Source of the DNA: DASPTH01 sp035623515
GTDB taxonomy: Bacteria; Actinomycetota; Acidimicrobiia; IMCC26256; DASPTH01
DNA length: 40,087 nucleotides
Assembly (NCBI GenBank): GCA_035623515.1
Contig: DASPTH010000140.1
Coordinates: 1-40,087 of the forward strand
Reading direction: 5' to 3'
Part shown: positions 39,761 through 40,087 of the stretch, one piece after another
Numbering within the stretch: position 1 is the stretch's first letter
Layout: each line of letters opens with the position of its first letter
Position numbers and translations under genes: made by a program
Notes under the pieces: generated by a model
Told to the model about the DNA's origin: nothing
Databases searched by the model: none
The model's input: only the letters and a program-made list of their open reading frames with translations

Positions 39761-40087
39761 ATGTCGACGGCGCCGAGTCCGAACACGGAAGCGGCTCCGT
39801 GGCGGTGCTCGCCGCTGCTGCCCGACGTGCGCGAGCGCACGTTCGGTGATGCACTCCACGAGCTCGCGGCCGCGGTGCCGACCCGAGTGGCCGTGCACGA
39901 CGGCGACCGCCGAGTCACCTACCGCGAGCTCGTCCAGTACACGGACGCGGTCGCACGCGCGGTGTCGGCGCCGCGCGGAGCCCCGCCGGTCACGGTGATC
40001 GCGGGGGCGGACCTCGCGTCGCTCGTGATGACGTTCGGTACGATGGCGGGCGGACGCGCGACGGTACCCGTGAACGCAGCCTCGCCG
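39761..40087 (+). CDS. AMP-dependent synthetase/ligase, N-terminal part (cut by window end)
   Basis: 109 codons, open to the end of the window. FGDALHELAAAVPTRVAVHD, then RRVTYRELVQYTDAVARAV and LASLVMTFGTMAGGRATVPV form the N-terminal subdomain of ANL-superfamily adenylating enzymes (acyl-CoA synthetases or NRPS A domains); the P-loop and later motifs are beyond the window. ATG 39761 lies 9 nt after TACGAT (39746-39751) without an RBS, again a leaderless pattern. Acyl-CoA ligase and NRPS adenylation domain cannot be told apart from this part. Confidence 0.78.
   Translation, partial: MSTAPSPNTEAAPWRCSPLLPDVRERTFGDALHELAAAVPTRVAVHDGDRRVTYRELVQYTDAVARAVSAPRGAPPVTVIAGADLASLVMTFGTMAGGRATVPVNAASP

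Overview
The window is a gene-dense, very GC-rich actinobacterial chromosome segment, with GTG, TTG and probably CTG starts, a FHA/PP2C/RodA/PBP/PASTA-kinase/CrgA cluster, an F420-type LLM oxidoreductase, a WS/DGAT acyltransferase and many SD-less promoters. The gene mix suggests an Acidimicrobiia-like lineage rather than Mycobacterium or Streptomyces; this is inferred from gene content only. I saw no phage, transposon, CRISPR array or rRNA.

Layout. 1-2756: 5'-truncated adenylate-cyclase/NB-ARC regulator. 2748-4425: ferredoxin plus metallo-beta-lactamase-like pair, divergent from a TetR gene across a 26-bp gap that holds both promoters and a palindrome. 4447-6953: triple-PAS SpoIIE-type phosphatase and a small zinc-ribbon protein. 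7099-10489: operon of an amidohydrolase, an M24 metallopeptidase-like protein and a second M24 protein that has lost three of five metal ligands. 10540-14578: anchored secreted protein, PLP-dependent Cys/Met enzyme, carboxymuconolactone-decarboxylase-like protein and DHA2 transporter. 14575-20723: UPF0104/LPG-synthase-like membrane protein, meeting head-on and overlapping an mtnA-PAP2-radical SAM operon; then a DUF1080 protein and a polytopic GT-C-like protein.

20921-28675 is accessory metabolism: small secreted protein, F420 oxidoreductase, WS/DGAT, alpha/beta hydrolase, double-hotdog protein, SDR and a second alpha/beta hydrolase. Inside it lies a scar (24784-25244): an FAD oxidoreductase reduced in frame to its two ends, beside the last helix of a LuxR regulator.

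28726-37724 is the conserved growth and division module: tRNA-Leu(CAG), fhaA, fhaB, pstP, rodA/ftsW, pbpA, pknB, then mutY (an insertion relative to the mycobacterial order), convergent pabA/trpG, and crgA. Kinase, phosphatase, FHA readers, transglycosylase and transpeptidase together control septal and polar peptidoglycan synthesis. 37806-40087: membrane zinc-ribbon protein, thiolase, PaaI-type thioesterase and the start of an AMP-dependent synthetase.

Two features recur. At least thirteen protein genes have a TAnnnT -10 hexamer 6-11 nt before the start codon and no Shine-Dalgarno sequence, so they are probably leaderless; two divergent pairs share the TA of overlapping -10 boxes. Genes are also packed to the limit: NTGA start/stop overlaps occur with N = A, G, T and probably C, and five convergent pairs overlap at their 3' ends. 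All calls are from reading the sequence; no database search was run.
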